Assembly: GCA_963802415.1 (NCBI GenBank)
Contig: CAWDIH010000001.1
Location: 3,162,001-3,226,000, forward strand
From: DATAES01 sp963802415
GTDB lineage: Bacteria; Actinomycetota; Acidimicrobiia; Acidimicrobiales; JACDCH01
Length of the DNA stretch: 64,000 bases
Direction: 5' to 3'
The notes below the pieces were generated by a model. That model was not told the DNA's origin. It made no database searches and saw only the letters and a list, made by a program, of their open reading frames with translations. Both the position numbers and the translations under genes were made by a program. Shown in pieces: positions 61,064 to 64,000 of the stretch. Each line of letters starts with the position of its first letter. The first letter of the stretch is position 1.

Positions 61064-62537
61064 TCAATCTGATCGTCGTTGCCGGTAGCGCGCGTACGTC
61101 CAAAGGTGGCCGAGCGCGGTCACCGCGCGGTTGGCCGACGCGTAGCAGAGCTCGCCGCTCTCGCGGCATCCCGCGACCGCAGGATTGGCGCGGTCGGTGA
61201 TCGCGAGCTCAGTGGCCGTGAGGATCGGCTTCCCGATGGCCTTCGAGAGCGCGGCGGCCGTCTCGGTGAAGCGGCGGTCTTGTCGTTCGTGATAGCCGAC
61301 GATCCGTTCGAGGCCGTGGCCCGGATAGAACGGCCCTTCCTGCTCCATGCGCCCCTGGTTGCCCTGGATGCCCATGCCGAGGAAGACGACGGCGTCTACC
61401 GCGGGATGGCGCGCCGCGACCTCGAGCACCGTCGGGATGGTGTCCTTCGTCTCGCCGCCGGCCATGTCGATTGGATTGTTGCGGCTCCAGCGAGGCGGAA
61501 GGTGTCGGTCGAGCTCTTCCTTCAGGTCGTCGGGAAGCGGAAGCAACGTGAGGCCGCGCGGTGCGGCTGATCGCGTCCGCTGTGACGACGCCCCAGCCGC
61601 CGGCAGTCGACACGACGCACACGTTGGGCCCCTCGGGCAACGGTTGTGTGGCAAACGTCGCCGCGGCTTCGTAGGCCTCTTCGATCGTCGCGGCGCGCAC
61701 GACACCGGCTTGACGGCATGCGCCGTCGAAGACGCGATCGTCTGTGGCGAGGCTGCCCGTGTGGCTCGCCGCAGCGCGGGCCCCGACATCGGACGTGCCG
61801 CCCTTCACCACCACGAGCGGCATCCGCTCCGCAACAGATCGCATTCGTTCGAAGAAGGCGCGCCCGTCGGTGATGCCTTCGACGTAGGCGAGACCGACGT
61901 CGGTCTCGGGATCGTCTGCGTAGTAATCGAGGAAGTCGGGGACCGTCACTGCAGCCGCATTGCCAGCGCTGACCGCCCGGCTCACACCCACGCCGTAGTG
62001 CCGCGCGTAGTTCATGAAGCTCGACACGAAGTTGCCCGATTGGCTGGCGATGCCGATGCGCCCCGGCGGCGGATACGGCGCGACGATCTGCGCGCACATG
62101 CTCGCCGGGGTCGAGATGACACCTTGCCCGTTCGGCCCGGCGAGGAGGATTCCGAGCGCGCCGGCAACGCGGACCAGCTCGTCTTGCGCCGCCTTTCCTT
62201 CGGGCCCCGCTTCGCCGTAGCCGGCGGACGTGAGGAACGCAGCGCGCACACCTTTGGCCGCGCACTTGCGCAGCAGCTCGATGTTCGTCCTGGCCGGCGT
62301 GCAGACGAACACGAGGTCCGCTTCTCCATCGGGCAGCTCGTCGATGTCGGCCACGGTGTCGAGGCCGAGCACCGGCGTGCCTTCGAGATTGGTGGCGAAG
62401 ACGTTGCCCTTGTAGCCGGCCGCGAGCAGGTTGTGCAGCGCGACGAACCCGAACTTGCCCGGATGCGACGATGCACCGGCGACGATCACGCCTTTGGGAT
62501 CGAACAGCGCAGCGAAGTCCCGCTTCGTCGTGCTCAT
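61064..62537 (-). CDS. ADP-forming acyl-CoA synthetase alpha-type subunit (frameshifted)
   Basis: CoA-binding and ligase domains converting acyl-CoA, ADP and phosphate to acid, CoA and ATP. TTKRDFAALFDPKGVIVAGASSHPGKFGFVALHNLLAAGY is the CoA-binding start; SASQSGNF is replaced by IASQSGNFVSSFMNYA, the phospho-His loop by AAASHTGSLATDDRVFDGAC. One extra base near 61558-61565 separates GVVTADAISRTA from GLTLLPLPDDLKEELDRHLP. Joined length about 490 residues. ATG 62537 overlaps the beta-subunit stop. Confidence 0.82.
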
Positions 62538-63178
62538 TGGTGTACCTCGACCAACGCATCGACAGCGACCGGCACACCGTCGACGACGATCAGCGGGTTC
62601 ACATCAGCGCTGGCCATCTCGGGATGCGCGACCGCGGCGTCGGACAGACCGACGAGTACATCGACCAACTTCGTCCGGTCGATCGCCGGCTCGCCGCGGA
62701 ACGGACCGAAGAGCTGTTGGGTGGCGAGGTCGTCGATCATGTCCTCGGCATCAGCGGCCGTGATCGGCACGAGCCGGAACGTCACATCGCCCACCGCTTC
62801 GGCGAGGATCCCACCGACCCCCAGCATCACCGTCCGGCCGAAGGTCGGGTCGTCAGCGAGACCCGCGATCAGCTCGCGGGTGCCCGACACCATTGGCGCG
62901 ACGAGCACGGCGACATCGCCGTCTTCGGCTCGTGCGGCCGCGAGCAGTTCCTTCGTCGCAGTGCGCACGGCTCCTTCGTCTGCGAGTCCGAGGCGGACGA
63001 GACCTCGCTCGGTCTTGTGCGCGATCGCCGCGCCGCACAGCTTGGCCACCACCGGAAAGCCGAGCTCGTTCGCCGCGTGGGCCGCGTCGTCCGCGCTCGT
63101 CACGCTTCGCTCGTCGAGCACGGGCACGCCGTGGGCCGCGAGCAGCCGCTTCGAGTCCGCCTCTGACAGGGTGGGCAT
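62534..63178 (-). CDS. ATP-grasp (beta-type) subunit of ADP-forming acyl-CoA synthetase
   Basis: A 214-residue ATP-grasp protein: MPTLSEADSKRLLAAHGVPVLDE, GFPVVAKLCGAAIAHKTERGLVRLGLADE, MLGVGGILAEAVGDVTFRLVPI and ADVNPLIVVDGVPVAVDALV, the nucleotide and Mg sites of the ACD beta subunit. ATG 63178 is chosen over upstream residues that precede the family. The stop overlaps the alpha subunit as ATGA, so the two are a functional pair; the acyl substrate is unknown. Confidence 0.88.
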   Translation of the reverse strand: MPTLSEADSKRLLAAHGVPVLDERSVTSADDAAHAANELGFPVVAKLCGAAIAHKTERGLVRLGLADEGAVRTATKELLAAARAEDGDVAVLVAPMVSGTRELIAGLADDPTFGRTVMLGVGGILAEAVGDVTFRLVPITAADAEDMIDDLATQQLFGPFRGEPAIDRTKLVDVLVGLSDAAVAHPEMASADVNPLIVVDGVPVAVDALVEVHQ

Positions 63179-63218
63179 CGGCTCGACATCGTAGGAGAGG
63201 CGCGTAACGTCGCCGCCT

Positions 63219-64000
63219 ATGGCATGGGCCGTGGCGGGGATCATCGAGGGTTTCTACGGGCGGCCGTGGACGTGGGACGAGCGCGCCGACGTGATGCGCT
63301 TCTGCCACGAGCGCGGCATGCGCCACTACGTCTACGCGCCGAAGGACGACCCGAAGCATCGCATCGACTGGCGTTCGCCCTACGACAGCCGACACTCGAC
63401 GGGTTCGCGCGACTCGCCGCCGAGAAGACGCTGCAAGTCGGGTTCGGGATCTCCCCCGGGCTGTCGATGGACTTCGGCGCTGTCGACGACCGGGCCGCCC
63501 TCGCCGCCAAGGTCGACCAGGTCGTCGGTGTCGGCGTCGATCTCGTGTGCCTCGCGCTCGACGACATCCCCTTCGGTGGCGCGGACCAAGGCATCGCGCA
63601 CGCGGCGCTGACGACCTGGCTACGGGAGCATCTCGGCGACCGCGCCGCACTCGTGTTCGTGCCGACCGAGTACGTCGGGCGCTCGCCGACTCCGTATCTC
63701 ACCGCATTGGCCGAGCGCGTGCCGGACGACGTCGCGATCGCGTGGACCGGCGACGCCGTGATGAACGCGGCCATCACGGTCGCCGAGGCACAGGCGCGGG
63801 CCGCAGCGCTCGGCGGTCGCGCTCCGCTGTTGTGGGACAACTATCCGGTGAACGACGGCATCATGACCGACCGGCTGCACATGGGGCCGCTGTGGGGACG
63901 TGAGGCCGGATTGGCGGACGAATGCTGCGGTTACCTGGCCAATCCGCTCGTGCAACCGCGTGCGTCCAAACTGCCGCTCGCTTCGATCGCGGCATGGCTC
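63219..64000 (+). CDS. GH84-type beta-N-acetylglucosaminidase, C-terminus beyond window (frameshifted)
   Basis: Starts MAWAVAGIIEGFYGRPWTWDERADVMRFCHERGMRHYVYAPKDDPKHRIDWRSPYD, matching the O-GlcNAcase/hyaluronidase GH84 start. After a one-base step near 63385-63397 a second frame continues LDGFARLAAEKTLQVGFGISPGLSM, VDLVCLALDDIPFGGADQG (the catalytic Asp pair) and LVFVPTEYVGRSPTPYLTAL to the edge, open. It would cleave terminal GlcNAc. Transcribed divergently from the acyl-CoA synthetase pair. Confidence 0.8.

Overview
The window is very GC rich, densely coded and carries a recognisably actinobacterial gene set: a complete Pup-proteasome locus (pup, dop, pafA, prcB/prcA, Mpa/ARC ATPase), mycothiol synthesis (mshC) with three MDMPI/DinB-fold proteins, a phosphatidylinositol-mannoside cassette (pgsA, patA, pimA), an F420:NADP oxidoreductase and an InhA-type enoyl reductase. 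The mix best fits Actinomycetota outside the well-studied mycobacteria, most likely class Acidimicrobiia; that placement is inference from gene content and order.

Region by region. 1-22.6 kb: yebC (cut by the window edge), pdxT and pdxS (vitamin B6), a DUF3048 lipoprotein, htpX-lemA, pimA-patA-pgsA, then a plus-strand block (EF-G paralogue, two DinB-fold genes, a PLP aminotransferase, a 9-residue-repeat protein) lodged inside the minus-strand cluster that continues with a membrane protein, HIT hydrolase, thrS, plsC, mshC and npdG; fabI and two tandem CNNM/CBS proteins follow. Several of these (thrS, HIT, pgsA, patA, pimA, pdxS, pdxT, yebC) are neighbours in mycobacteria too. 22.6-34.8 kb: TauE-like exporter with ABC ATPase, SRPBCC protein, M23 peptidase, a thiamine operon (tpk-thiB-thiP-thiQ) headed by a TPP riboswitch, GYD protein, aldo/keto reductase, acyl-CoA dehydrogenase and two LysM cell-wall enzymes. 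34.8-42.9 kb: a tandem ThyX-like protein, M20 amidohydrolase, helY-tatC-tatA and small proteins. 42.9-54.6 kb: GDPD, lepB and the pafC-pafB-methyltransferase-pafA / prcA-prcB-pup-dop-mpa protein-degradation locus. 54.6-64 kb: ferredoxin, MarP-like protease, trmI-ttuA-ttuB-like tRNA thiolation genes, small membrane proteins, LON-domain protein, dacB, an ADP-forming acyl-CoA synthetase pair and the start of a GH84 glycosidase.

Three things stand out. First, short ORFs with an N-terminal SER/CER motif sit between operon genes and overlap the next start codon as ATGA (11676-11768, 38357-38440, 58522-58620); two other genes carry the same motif fused in frame. Second, a family of palindromic extragenic repeats occurs as small arrays at 43701-43872 and 50710-50818, the latter inside the proteasome locus. 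Third, at least a dozen conserved genes are broken by single-base shifts, several in short homopolymers, which looks more like residual sequencing error than mass pseudogenisation; where I call such a gene I join the frames and say so.

I found no tRNA, rRNA, CRISPR array, insertion sequence, prophage or replication origin. No gene-free stretch exceeds 300 bases.
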